Shown in pieces: positions 25,682 to 34,262 of a DNA stretch of 64,000 bases (positions within the stretch are counted from its first letter, which is position 1; each line of letters starts with the position of its first letter). The stretch spans positions 62,001 to 126,000 of the forward strand of contig JACRCQ010000025.1 in assembly GCA_016218915.1 (NCBI GenBank), read 5' to 3'. The notes under the pieces were generated by a model. That model was not told where the DNA came from. It saw only the letters and a program-made list of their open reading frames with translations, and searched no databases. The stretch is from Deltaproteobacteria bacterium. Its GTDB lineage: Bacteria; Myxococcota_A; Polyangia; Polyangiales; Polyangiaceae. The translations under genes and the position numbers were made by a program.

Positions 25682-27274
25682 TCAGGAGCGCTGCGCAAGG
25701 TCGATCGCGATCGTGGAGGCGAGCTCACCGGCAACTCTCACGCGCTGGCCGTTTCGCTCTGCGACGAGCTTGTGCCCTGTAGCAGACCACCACTGCTCCG
25801 CGCTCTTCTCGGTCCACGGCTCGACCGGACAGGCAAGCAGCGCCTCGCGCATGGCGATCGCACCGGATGGACGCTCTGCCGGGTCCTTGGCGAGCCCTTG
25901 CAGAATCAGCCGCTCGAGCTCTGCAGGGACCGGTATTCCGATGCGCGCTGAGGGGGACTCCGGCTTGGCGTGGAGATGCGCTGCGCAAACCTCGAGCACC
26001 GTGTTGCCGTTGAACACGTGGGTGCCCGTGAGCAGGAAGTAGCCCACGGCCGCGACCGCATACAGGTCGCTCGCGGGAACGAAAGCTGCCGTGTCCCGGA
26101 TGGCCTCAGGCGCCATGTACAACGGAGTGCCGGTCAAGGCTCCAGTCGCCGTGAGCCCGACATCCTCGCCACGCTCGAGGTCCTTGACCAGCCCGAAGTC
26201 GAGCACCTTCACTACGTCCGGAGTGCCGCCGCGCTGGGTGATCATCGCGTTGCCAGGCTTCACATCGCGGTGCACCAGCCCGATGGAGTGCGCCTCAGCG
26301 AGCGATCCGCAGATCTGTTGCAGGATGTGAACCACGCGCCCGGCAGGAAGCGGACCGGTTGCATCGATCAGGTCGTGCAGATCCAGCCCGTCGAGGTACT
26401 CCATCGCGTAGTAGAAGACTCCATCCGGCGTACGGCCGTAGTCGTAGACCGCGACCGTGTTGGGGCTTGCCAGGCGCGCGGTCTGACGCACCTCGCGCTC
26501 GAACCTGGCGATCGCATCCGAGCCCACGCGCGAGGAGGGAAGCAGCTTGATGGCGGTCTCGCGACGCAGCATGGCGTGGGTGGCGCGGAAGACAATCCCC
26601 ATGCCGCCTTCGCCGAGCTTCTCGTGCAGCACGTACTGTCCGAGCCGGCGTGCCTGGCTCACCTCGCGCCGCAAGCCGTAGATGACCCGCGACGCAAGCG
26701 TGGCCACCGCTGAGATCGCCGACAGCCACATCCCCTGATTGATCAGCTGCGCAACCAGCGAGGTGTCGGCCCCGAGCGCCGGGACGCCGGTGTGCCGGAG
26801 CGCGAGCCATGTCGATACGATCGCGACCGCACCTGCAGCTGCGCAAACCCCGAGCGTGCGGTTTCCGCTGCTCGGAATCGCAATGGCCCGGAGCGCAAGG
26901 ATGCACGCGATCGCCAGGGTCGCCTGAAAAGTCCCGACAGCCCCGGGGCTGTGAATGAAGGCCCCCATCAACGCGAGCAAGCCCGAGACGCAGACCGCCA
27001 TGCTGGCGTCGAGGATGGCAAGCCCCTTGGGGCTCAGCTGCACCCGGACCGACACCAACCAGCAGAGTCCAAGGACCGCGGTCGCGACGACGTGGAACAA
27101 GTACGAGAGCTTGGTGATCGCGATCGCGCCCGCATTCGGGCCCATGAAGATGATCGGCAGGATGGCGCTCGCCAGCAGGAAGCCGCCGCTCAGGAAGAAC
27201 CCGACCTTGCCCACGAGCGCGATCCGGTTCTGCAGCAGAGCGCGTGACTGCTCACCCGTGGGATCGTCGGTCAC
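25682..27274 (-). CDS. Membrane Ser/Thr protein kinase
   Basis: A 530-aa kinase with an unusual order. Six predicted transmembrane helices come first (about 22-44, 54-78, 88-106, 115-133, 141-159, 180-198), and the kinase domain follows in the cytoplasm (212-480). Kinase motifs are complete: LGEGGMGIVFRATH, ATP lysine in AIKLLP (243), HRDVKPGN, DFGLVKD and TPLYMAPE. This Hanks-type kinase could sense the membrane or a ligand through its N-terminal block. It ends 30 bp from the convergent transporter gene. There is no adjacent phosphatase. Confidence 0.92.
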   Translation of the reverse strand: MTDDPTGEQSRALLQNRIALVGKVGFFLSGGFLLASAILPIIFMGPNAGAIAITKLSYLFHVVATAVLGLCWLVSVRVQLSPKGLAILDASMAVCVSGLLALMGAFIHSPGAVGTFQATLAIACILALRAIAIPSSGNRTLGVCAAAGAVAIVSTWLALRHTGVPALGADTSLVAQLINQGMWLSAISAVATLASRVIYGLRREVSQARRLGQYVLHEKLGEGGMGIVFRATHAMLRRETAIKLLPSSRVGSDAIARFEREVRQTARLASPNTVAVYDYGRTPDGVFYYAMEYLDGLDLHDLIDATGPLPAGRVVHILQQICGSLAEAHSIGLVHRDVKPGNAMITQRGGTPDVVKVLDFGLVKDLERGEDVGLTATGALTGTPLYMAPEAIRDTAAFVPASDLYAVAAVGYFLLTGTHVFNGNTVLEVCAAHLHAKPESPSARIGIPVPAELERLILQGLAKDPAERPSGAIAMREALLACPVEPWTEKSAEQWWSATGHKLVAERNGQRVRVAGELASTIAIDLAQRS

Positions 27275-27388
27275 CTATTCGATCTCCAGGACCACCATTC
27301 CATCGCCGGTTCGACAAGACCGCGCGCTGCGCGTCAACGGGTTTCTACTCCGGTCGATGGCCTTCGTCCACTACCCCACGGACAGGGC

Positions 27389-28111
27389 TCACCGGCCTCC
27401 CATCGCCCTGCACTCCCACACCGGCCCGCGAGCCGCCATTTGTGCGCATCGGCTGTACGCCTCGACGCCTTCCTTCCACTTGCCCGTGGATTGCAGCGCT
27501 GAGCCGAGCAGCAGCCAAGCCGTCGCATGGGATGGATCCGCCACGGTCGCCGCTCGCGCGCTCTCGATGGCTTCCCGGTACCTCCCTCGCTCCAGCTGCG
27601 CGGTCGCCTGCTTTCTCAGGTCAGCTCCCTGCACCGGGTCAGGCATCGCGTCCTCTTCCTCTTCATCAGGGGCAGCTGCGGCGACTTCATCAGGGGCAGC
27701 CGCCTCAGGCGCGGGGGCGGCAGGGGTAACCTTGGGGACCGTGTCCTGGGCCGTCCCTGCAACCACGGGCCTCGGCTTGTCCGCCAGGGCTGCGGGAGCG
27801 CTCGCAGCGCGGACTTCGACGGCGCTGCCGTGAACGCAGAGAGCGGTCCTCGCCACGCCGAAGATCGCGAACAGGCCTGCGCCTCCAAGGAGCAGCCCGA
27901 CGACCTTGCGCAGCCGCGAGCGTCGAGCCACCTGTTGCGCAGACTCCTGCACCAGGATCGGCTCGTCCTCATCGTCCACCAGGGTCTCCACCACCGGCGG
28001 AGCTGAATCCAGCGGTCCTCGGAAGAACGAGTCCGCGATCGCGTCGTCGCATTCGCCTTCCACCGCGCTCATGCAACCGTTGGCATTCGACTTCGGCTGG
28101 CTCGTGTACAT
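27389..28111 (-). CDS. Membrane-anchored TPR protein
   Basis: A 240-aa protein with a cytoplasmic acidic N-terminus (DDEDEPILVQES), one transmembrane helix at about 70-90 (VVGLLLGGAGLFAIFGVA), a Pro/Ala/Glu linker, and C-terminal TPR-like helices: ATAQLERGRYREAIESARAA and ATAWLLLGSALQSTGKWKEG. It lies on the same strand upstream of the membrane kinase, with 114 bp between them, so it could be a substrate or scaffold of that kinase; this is inference only. Confidence 0.75.
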   Translation of the reverse strand: MYTSQPKSNANGCMSAVEGECDDAIADSFFRGPLDSAPPVVETLVDDEDEPILVQESAQQVARRSRLRKVVGLLLGGAGLFAIFGVARTALCVHGSAVEVRAASAPAALADKPRPVVAGTAQDTVPKVTPAAPAPEAAAPDEVAAAAPDEEEEDAMPDPVQGADLRKQATAQLERGRYREAIESARAATVADPSHATAWLLLGSALQSTGKWKEGVEAYSRCAQMAARGPVWECRAMGGR

Positions 28112-28195
28112 GGCAGGACCTCCGGTGGCTGCGTCTGTCCATGCAGTGCACAGGTCCGCCCGGATCGGCTCACTGCCGCGAAGTTTTGTGGATGC

Positions 28196-29026
28196 CTAGC
28201 CGCCCCAGGGAGCCACTGCGTTCGGATCCGCGGTGCAGTACAGGGGCACTGCGATCCCGGAACGAGGCTCCAACATGACTCTCAGCAGCGAGTCAGCTTC
28301 GGACGGCTCCTGCGCGGACGACACCTCTGCCCGTGTGATCGCGGGTTGCACAGGCATCCATCGCGGCGCCGGACCTGCCATGGGAAGGGAGATCCAGGCT
28401 GGGCATGTTCGGACCGTGCGATGGCGCTCCAACCCGGCCGCATACTCGGTGATGCGCGTGCTCGCATCCGGCGCCCCGACGTGCGTCGTAAAGTAGCAGG
28501 TCGCCCAGAGCGACTCGGCGACCTTGTACGTGTCCCCTGAGTCGATCGCGTCCAGCATCGGCAATGCCCCGTCGACCAGACGACAGGGCGTGCGCTGGAT
28601 CAGCACCTTGACGAAGTGCAGCGCTGCTTCGGCCGGGGTCGGGTACTCCAGGAAGCAGGCGTAGTACGGTCCCCGGCTGTCCGAATCCTGGTGCAGGAAG
28701 GTGCCTCTCGGACAGGTCGGCCGCCCTTTCGCCTTGCATCGGGCCGATCGCGTTCCGTCGGCGCACCGCGGCACGGCGCTGTGGATCGCCCCCCAGTTGT
28801 TCGACGCTGCGCCGGTCCTGCTCCACCCCTTGCCGAACCCGGACTCGTACGAGGCGATGGCCCCGGAGATCTCCACGCGGGTTGGCGTGGGCTCCAGACC
28901 GAGGACTTTCCAGGCTCCGCACAGATGAGCAGTATCAGCCTGGGACGTCGGTGGGGGCGCAGCCTGGACCGCTGGAGCGGTCAGGAGCCCCAGAGCCAAC
29001 ACCAGCCATGAACCGGTTCGTCTCAT
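28196..29026 (-). CDS. Secreted lysozyme-fold-like protein
   Basis: A 276-aa exported protein with a Sec signal (WLVLALGLLTAPAVQA). The domain at 35-200 resembles lytic transglycosylase or glucosaminidase folds: a Glu in the segment ISGAIASYESGFGKGWSRTG, then ASNNWGAIH, and later FLEYPTPAEAALHFVKVL and YKVAESLWATCYFTTHV. It has several Cys (CRLVDG, CKAKGRPTC). Cell-wall hydrolysis of prey or self peptidoglycan is likely but inferred. The start at 29026 begins the signal peptide; ATG 29044 is an alternative. C-terminal residues about 215-276 are unassigned. Confidence 0.7.
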   Translation of the reverse strand: MRRTGSWLVLALGLLTAPAVQAAPPPTSQADTAHLCGAWKVLGLEPTPTRVEISGAIASYESGFGKGWSRTGAASNNWGAIHSAVPRCADGTRSARCKAKGRPTCPRGTFLHQDSDSRGPYYACFLEYPTPAEAALHFVKVLIQRTPCRLVDGALPMLDAIDSGDTYKVAESLWATCYFTTHVGAPDASTRITEYAAGLERHRTVRTCPAWISLPMAGPAPRWMPVQPAITRAEVSSAQEPSEADSLLRVMLEPRSGIAVPLYCTADPNAVAPWGG

Positions 29027-29313
29027 CGTTGCCTGTCCATTCATGGTTCGTGCCCGGCCGTTTGTCCAGTTTCTGCCTGTCGATGGCTCAAGTGCCTGCT
29101 CCGCTTCTGCCCAGAACCCCGCTGCATGTCCGACAATTCCTGAGATCCGAGCCGAGCGTCGAAAAAGGGACCACCCTGGGGATGTCGGAGTTCCAGACAC
29201 CGTGTCGATTCCAGGTCGGACAGGCCCGGCTCCTGCCCCCCCGCGGGTCCCACTCGCATCTGGGGAACTTCGCCCTCCTTGACGAAATCGCCCAATGGTG
29301 ATCCTCTCACGCG

Positions 29314-29796
29314 ATGAGAAACCTCACTGCGTTCGTGCTGGTCTTGGCTGCTCTTGGCGTCGTTGGCTGCTGCAAGGGCAAGAGCTCCTCCTCGGAATCG
29401 TCCCCCCTCTCCACCACCACGCCGATCTCCTCCACCAAGAGCAAGACCGCGCAGTGCAAGGAGATGATCGACGCCATCAATACCAAGGGCAAGACCGTCA
29501 GCAACGCACTCGACAAGTTCGGCAACAGCAAGAAGACCAAGGCTGATTCTGACGCCCTGGCCGCTACGCTCGACACAGCGGCCGACCAGGTCAAGGCGCT
29601 CGATCTGCCGGATCCGACCCTGAAGAGCGCAGCGATCGAGTACCACAACATGCTCGACAAGCTCGCCACCGCTGCAAAGGATGCGAACAGCCCGGTCACG
29701 TCCAAGCGCACCAAGGCGCTCAACGACCTGGACACGGTCATCAAGACCGAGAGCACCATCGTGGACAAGGTCAACATCCACTGCGGCGCGATCTGA
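29314..29796 (+). CDS. Small helical lipoprotein
   Basis: A 160-aa predicted lipoprotein (GVVGCC) with a Ser/Thr-rich linker and an all-helical, Lys/Asp/Ala-rich body: AQCKEMIDAINTKGKTVSNA, SDALAATLDTAADQVKALDL, AIEYHNMLDKLATAAKDA. Two cysteines remain in the body (AQCKE and the terminal HCGAI). No family is recognised. Divergently oriented to the lysozyme-like gene. Confidence 0.7.
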   Translation: MRNLTAFVLVLAALGVVGCCKGKSSSSESSPLSTTTPISSTKSKTAQCKEMIDAINTKGKTVSNALDKFGNSKKTKADSDALAATLDTAADQVKALDLPDPTLKSAAIEYHNMLDKLATAAKDANSPVTSKRTKALNDLDTVIKTESTIVDKVNIHCGAI

Positions 29797-29986
29797 CGAT
29801 CCGTTCCTAGAGCGCTCGCAGCGACTGTGGACCCCAGCTGACGATCGATGCGTCCGCCACCCGGGCGCGGTGGACAGGTGTCCGCCCGCGCTTCGGACGA
29901 ATCGGACGGCGTGACGCTGGCGGCCCGCCACCGGACACTCCATAGCGATCCAACGGGCTCGGCTCTCGGTCCCGTCGGGGGAAGTC

Positions 29987-30610
29987 ATGTTGTCTGCTGC
30001 GCGTGCGATCCGCGGACAGGGTCTCGCCTTGGCCATTGCGACCGTTGGACTTGGCTGCAGCTCGTCGCCGCTCGACGAGGTCGACCCGGAACAGCGTCCA
30101 TGGAGTCTTCCTGAGCCGGGGCTCGCACCGCCCGCTGCAGACCCAGGCCCTTCCGAGCGAAAGCCCTGGCGGGACGATCGGCAGACCTCTCAAGCGCTTC
30201 GAGACGGTGATTCCATGGCTGAGGGCTTGGGAATGCAGGGCGCAGACTATCCGGCGTCGCCCTACGGCTTGAGCTTCACGGCTGTCGGCTTCCTGCTCGA
30301 AGACGGGCCCATCATGCACGCGATGCTGGTTCGATCCGCGGACAGCTGGCCTTTGGCCCTGGGAGTGCGCCCGGTCGAGGACGGAATCGCGCGGTTCCAT
30401 TGGGACCACGTGATGGCGCCTGGGGTGACCTATCACATGGACCTGTTCACCAGCGATGATCCCTTTCCCGAGTGCCACATGCCGCCGCACAGAGCCTGGC
30501 GTGTGCACCTGCCCGAAGCGAGCGCAGACCTGGACGTCTACGCCGAGCGCAGGGATGGCCTCTCGCCCGAAGCCTGCGAGACCTTCAAGAGCGGCGGCGT
30601 GGAACGCTGA
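29987..30610 (+). CDS. Lipoprotein of unknown function
   Basis: A 207-aa predicted lipoprotein (TVGLGC). A linker rich in Pro and charged residues (25-65) precedes a compact domain with VGFLLEDGPIMHAMLVRS, VTYHMDLFTSDD and HRAWRVHLPEASADLDVYAE. No known domain. GGGGAAG lies 5-6 nt before the ATG. It converges on the DUF790 gene with 10 bp between stops. The 190 bp before it contain short inverted repeats (GTGTCCG near 29877, CGGACAC near 29931) of uncertain meaning. Confidence 0.65.
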   Translation: MLSAARAIRGQGLALAIATVGLGCSSSPLDEVDPEQRPWSLPEPGLAPPAADPGPSERKPWRDDRQTSQALRDGDSMAEGLGMQGADYPASPYGLSFTAVGFLLEDGPIMHAMLVRSADSWPLALGVRPVEDGIARFHWDHVMAPGVTYHMDLFTSDDPFPECHMPPHRAWRVHLPEASADLDVYAERRDGLSPEACETFKSGGVER

Positions 30611-30620
30611 GCCGTCCGGC

Positions 30621-31859
30621 TCACCCGGCACGTGCGCAATGCACCTGTACAACTTGCTCTGCGAGACCAATCAGGCTCGCTGGGTCCACGGAGCGTCGAT
30701 ACCGAAGAACGCCGTCGGCTGCGATCTCCTCGTTGCTGCAGGCCAGCGATTCGTCGATGCACACCACGAAACGGTGCAGGCCCGAGGCTCGCAGCGTGGC
30801 GAGCTTTGCGCGCAGGTACTCCGGCGTGTAGTAGCCGACCAGCTCCACCAACACCTTGTCCGGTCCGCGTCGCAGGGCGAAGTCCGGGAAGAAGACCCGC
30901 CTTCCTGCGCGTACGACCTCGGTCTTCCGCTCGATGATCCACTGGGTACCGAGCCTGCGCACGTCGCGGATCAACCTTCGCTCCACCGCGCTGTCGGTCT
31001 CGCGCGGGAGCTTGAACGTCGAAGCGATCGGATCGCCTGCCGACATCGGGACCGAGAGCGTCTCGTTCCTGACCATGCACTTGGCGCGCAGCGCCCAGCC
31101 TGGTGTCACCAGCAGCGCGGGCAGGAAGGTTGCCAGCGCGTGCCCGTAGCGCGTCGTCTGGCGAAACAAGGACATCGGCCCGGACAGGTCGAGCCGGCAA
31201 CCGTCCGGTTCCGGCGTGCAGGTGCAGATCAGGCGCTTGAGGTTCGCATACCGCACGACCGAGCGGACCTGGCTGCGCACCCGCGCCGTCACATGCGTCG
31301 ACCGCATCAGCAGTCCGCGAGCCAGCGCCAGATTGTAGAGCTCCACCACCCGGCTCGGACAAGGCGCGACCTGCGGAGCGACCAGGCGCCTGGCTCCAGG
31401 TCGGTCCGCGTAGGCACCGGCCAGCACGTCGTCCACCGGGATGCACAGGAGCTCTGCGGTCCTGCCAAGGGCCTGTTGCCGCGAGATCCCCGTGGCTGCC
31501 GTCTCGAACAGCACCTGGCGAATCTCGGACGGGCGCGCAGAGGCTACGACCTTGGGAGCCCATATCGATGAGAGCAGCAGGGCAACGCCTCGAAGCGCTG
31601 CAGGGCGAGCGCCCCACGAAACGCCCATGGGTACGAGCCGCGTGTCCATGACCTCTTCGAGCTCCGCCACCGTTCGCCCGACCAGTCCGTCCAACTCCCC
31701 CATCAATGCCCGAACCCAGGGCTCGTCGCGCGAGGTCAACCAGCACGGTATCCCCTCGTCGTATCGGTAGGCGACGCGAAGCAGCGATTCAGGCAGCGAG
31801 ACATTTGCGCCGCACGAAGGCTCGGTCGTCGTCAAGGGTTCCGGTCGTGACGCGCTCAT
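30621..31859 (-). CDS. DUF790/Bax1-type nuclease (XPB partner)
   Basis: A 412-aa cytoplasmic protein of the DUF790 family, the archaeal Bax1 nuclease that works with the XPB helicase. Family landmarks are the hydrophobic helical segment VVELYNLALARGLLMRSTHV (171-190), the block DLSGPMSLFRQTTRYGHALA and LPALL (about 224-250), and the C-terminal PD-(D/E)xK-type nuclease motif: DSAVERR (E293), FFPDFALR (D326), VLVELVGYYTPEYLRAK (E339, K352). The active site appears complete. In Archaea the two genes are usually neighbours. Here an XPB-type helicase lies about 10 kb upstream on the same strand, and both have the same 69-bp element in front. DNA repair by unwinding and incision is the likely role. 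Confidence 0.88.
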   Translation of the reverse strand: MSASRPEPLTTTEPSCGANVSLPESLLRVAYRYDEGIPCWLTSRDEPWVRALMGELDGLVGRTVAELEEVMDTRLVPMGVSWGARPAALRGVALLLSSIWAPKVVASARPSEIRQVLFETAATGISRQQALGRTAELLCIPVDDVLAGAYADRPGARRLVAPQVAPCPSRVVELYNLALARGLLMRSTHVTARVRSQVRSVVRYANLKRLICTCTPEPDGCRLDLSGPMSLFRQTTRYGHALATFLPALLVTPGWALRAKCMVRNETLSVPMSAGDPIASTFKLPRETDSAVERRLIRDVRRLGTQWIIERKTEVVRAGRRVFFPDFALRRGPDKVLVELVGYYTPEYLRAKLATLRASGLHRFVVCIDESLACSNEEIAADGVLRYRRSVDPASLIGLAEQVVQVHCARAG

Positions 31860-31981
31860 GGCTCAGGGCTCTCTCTCCGGGTCGGGGTCGCAGGACCGGC
31901 CGGAATCAGGGGATGACCGTGCCTCGCACCGTGGCGGAAGCAGCGCTGAGCTGTGCGACGTTCGTGCCAGACCGGTACCCA

Positions 31982-32050
31982 GCAAGTTCGCGGGGTTGCG
32001 CCTGACTCGGGGTGGCGGGCGCCACGATCAGGTGGCGGGCCGCCACCTGC
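31982..32050. promoter_or_regulatory. 69-bp palindromic element, copy A (before DUF790)
   Basis: It begins GCAAGTTCGCGGGGTTGCG and contains two palindromes: GTGGCG-GG-CGCCAC (32012-32025) and a perfect 21-bp site with arms CAGGTGGCGG/CCGCCACCTG around one base (32029-32049). It starts 123 bp upstream of the DUF790 ATG. The same element occurs in front of the XPB-type helicase gene in the same orientation relative to transcription. By hand count, 56 of 69 positions are identical. An operator or promoter module shared by both genes is the favoured reading; a dispersed repeat is the alternative. Confidence 0.75.
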
Positions 32051-32085
32051 GAGCCTGACTCCATCGCAGGCGGAGCCAACAGGCG

Positions 32086-33228
32086 TTACTTGCCCAGATA
32101 GGCCTGTACGACCATCTGGTCGAATCGCTGCGTGCCGTCTTCGACTTCCGCGTAGCGCCCGGGTGCGTACGCGCCAGACTCAACTCCGATCTGCTGGCGC
32201 TCGCATGCGTCCCGATCCTGGGCGTTGGTGCGATCCCAGAACTCGAACACATCCTGGGTCGCGCACGGCTTTGCCGGGGACGTGCCGGGTGCGAAGTGGA
32301 TCTCGGCAACGACGCGCGTGGTTCGGCAATCGATGGGCCAGAGGCGATAGGTCAACAGGTAGTCGGGTTGGACGCTGAGCAGCAGATTGGGCCAGAGAAG
32401 GAAGTCGTAGACCTTGCCTCGGTCCACCTCGTCGCGGGCCGCAAGCAGCGGGCGATCGTGGGTCGCTCCGTCCATCGACACCGTCTCGACCCCGGCTGCG
32501 AGCTGCATCGTGCCCCCCTGCCACCTGCCCCGCGTCGGCAGGCTGGCGCTTCTGCCATACGGCGTCAGCCGATTGAGCTCCGGATGCACGTAGGGGAAAT
32601 GGTGCGACTCGGCGAAGTTCTCCGCGAGAAGCTTCCAGTTGGCCCTCACGATGTGCTCGACGCTTCGCGCGCGGACGAGGCTTGCGAGATCGAACCGGGC
32701 GAGCGGCTCAGGTACGGGGGAGAGATATCGCGGCAAGGAAGGGGAATCGCCGGAAGGACGCACGAACACGAAACCTTCCCAGACGCTGGTGGGGAGGCTT
32801 CGGAGAGCGTGGTCCTCTCGACGAAAGTTGCGAAGCTTCATGGTGTGCGGAGCGCCGATCAGCGCGCCCTCCAGAGAGAACGTCCATCCATGGTAGGGGC
32901 ACTGCACGCGTGCGAACCGCCCGCGCTCGCCACGCACGAGCGAGGAGGCGCGATGGGGGCAGACATTGTGGAAGGCGCGCAGCGTGCGGTCCTGGGCGCG
33001 CACGAGCAGCAGCCCCGCGGGGGTTGCATGCGACAGCATCCAGCTGCCTGGCACGGGCAGGTCCTGCTCCCGTGCGACGCATAGCCAGGCCCTATGGAAG
33101 ATGCGTTCCATCTCGAAGGCCAGGACGTCTGGGTTCGCATAGGCGGCGACCGGCAGCAGCCTGGCGCTTGCGAGCGGTCGTCGGACCGCGGCCAGCTCAT
33201 CGGGGGCAAAGGGAAGGCGTGCTTTCAT
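32086..33228 (-). CDS. Rieske-type aromatic-ring/quaternary-amine oxygenase
   Basis: A 380-aa oxygenase alpha-subunit-like protein. The Rieske 2Fe-2S site is C90-x-H92 (NVCPHRA) and C110-x2-H113 (QCPYHGWTF). The mononuclear iron site is NWKLLAENFAESHHFPYVHP, with His210 and His215. The usual bridging Asp position holds Glu207, as in carnitine monooxygenase-type members. A later Asp (DQMVVQAYL) could be the third iron ligand. The enzyme needs an external reductase, which is not seen here. It shares a divergent promoter region with the first putative oxygenase on the plus strand. The substrate is unknown. The start at 33228 is where homology begins. Confidence 0.9.
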   Translation of the reverse strand: MKARLPFAPDELAAVRRPLASARLLPVAAYANPDVLAFEMERIFHRAWLCVAREQDLPVPGSWMLSHATPAGLLLVRAQDRTLRAFHNVCPHRASSLVRGERGRFARVQCPYHGWTFSLEGALIGAPHTMKLRNFRREDHALRSLPTSVWEGFVFVRPSGDSPSLPRYLSPVPEPLARFDLASLVRARSVEHIVRANWKLLAENFAESHHFPYVHPELNRLTPYGRSASLPTRGRWQGGTMQLAAGVETVSMDGATHDRPLLAARDEVDRGKVYDFLLWPNLLLSVQPDYLLTYRLWPIDCRTTRVVAEIHFAPGTSPAKPCATQDVFEFWDRTNAQDRDACERQQIGVESGAYAPGRYAEVEDGTQRFDQMVVQAYLGK

Positions 33229-33328
33229 GGGATGCGGAGCCGATGCGAGCGTAGGGCACCGGGGCGTTCGGTGACAAGGTTCGACATCCCGCCGGCTTGG
33301 CCGAAGGCCGCTCTGGCGGGCAGGCGAC

Positions 33329-33357
33329 TTGACATGCAGTCGCGCCTTTCCCATGAG
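33329..33357 (+). promoter_or_regulatory. Candidate sigma-70 promoter of the oxygenase/ATP-grasp cassette
   Basis: A consensus TTGACA (33329-33334), then 17 bp, then CATGAG, a weak -10. It lies 33 bp before the first plus-strand start. The -35 is perfect but the -10 matches only three of six bases, so this is a candidate and not a firm call. Confidence 0.3.
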
Positions 33358-33389
33358 CTGCGCGTCCAACTCCATCCCCGGCGGAGCGA

Positions 33390-34208
33390 ATGGCCCTGGT
33401 AGGAATCTGGGAACGCCCTTTCATCGACGTCGAGCCGTTCGTGGACACGGCCGCGTTCGATGCCATCCATGAAGAGGTCTGTCTGGCGCTTGCGAACGTG
33501 CAGGTCAGCTACACCGGCGGGAGCCACAAGACCATGGGGATCGTCCCACCGGCGCTGCGTGGCGACGCCTTCGTGGACTACGGGGAGGTGCTGCGCGCCA
33601 TGAGCGACGCGCAGTTCGAGCAGTTCTGCGGGCTGGCCGACGAGCCCGCCGCGATCGACCCGAGGCGACGCGCAGAGCTGGAATTCGGCGAGGAGCGAAG
33701 CCATCCCCTCAGCCGCAGGCAGATGCTCTACCTGAAGTTCCGCTTTGGCGTCTACTTCCCGTGGAAGGTCTACTACGAGCTGGTCCCGAACGCGTTCTGG
33801 AGTGAAAAGAGCTCGTCCGAGGGCAAGGACTTCACCGAAGAAGCCCGGCGGTTGTTCCCCAGAACGGTCTCCTTCGTGCAGTCGCTGCCATTCGAATCCA
33901 TCGGAAGCTGCAAGCTCCTGGGGCTGGAAGCCAATGACCACGGAACGATCCACCGGGACGCGGATCCGGCCGAGAAGCTGACGGTGGACCACTTCATCAC
34001 GTTCTGTCCCCGGGGCGACAAGCGGCTGTATCTGCTCGATGAAGCGGCGAACACGCGAGCGTATGCGCCTTCGCGTGCGTACTGGTTCAACGACTCGGAC
34101 TACCACGGAGTCGAGCCGGACCCCTTCTTCCGTTACTCGATCCGCGTGGATGGGGTCTTTCAGAGGGAATTTCTTGAGAAGCTCCTGAGAATCAACCTGG
34201 GTGACTAG
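33390..34208 (+). CDS. Putative Fe(II) oxygenase, 272 aa (paralog 1)
   Basis: A 272-aa protein that I cannot name from a characterised family but which shows the ligand pattern of double-stranded beta-helix 2OG-Fe(II) oxygenases: TIHRDADP (H188-x-D190), then DYHGVEPDP (H239) followed by FFRYSIRVDG (R248/R252). Highly conserved blocks shared with its paralog at 38339-39157 include RFGVYFPWKV, the LEANDH block and the YHGVEPDP-to-DGVF tail. No transmembrane region. It opens the plus-strand cassette. The next gene starts 54 bp later, which suggests co-transcription. Substrate unknown; a hydroxylase acting on a peptide or amine made by the ATP-grasp ligase is an inference. Confidence 0.7.
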   Translation: MALVGIWERPFIDVEPFVDTAAFDAIHEEVCLALANVQVSYTGGSHKTMGIVPPALRGDAFVDYGEVLRAMSDAQFEQFCGLADEPAAIDPRRRAELEFGEERSHPLSRRQMLYLKFRFGVYFPWKVYYELVPNAFWSEKSSSEGKDFTEEARRLFPRTVSFVQSLPFESIGSCKLLGLEANDHGTIHRDADPAEKLTVDHFITFCPRGDKRLYLLDEAANTRAYAPSRAYWFNDSDYHGVEPDPFFRYSIRVDGVFQREFLEKLLRINLGD

Positions 34209-34262
34209 GATTGTGATGGGCCGGGTCTACCGTTCACGCCCGATCGGCACCATGGGGATGCG

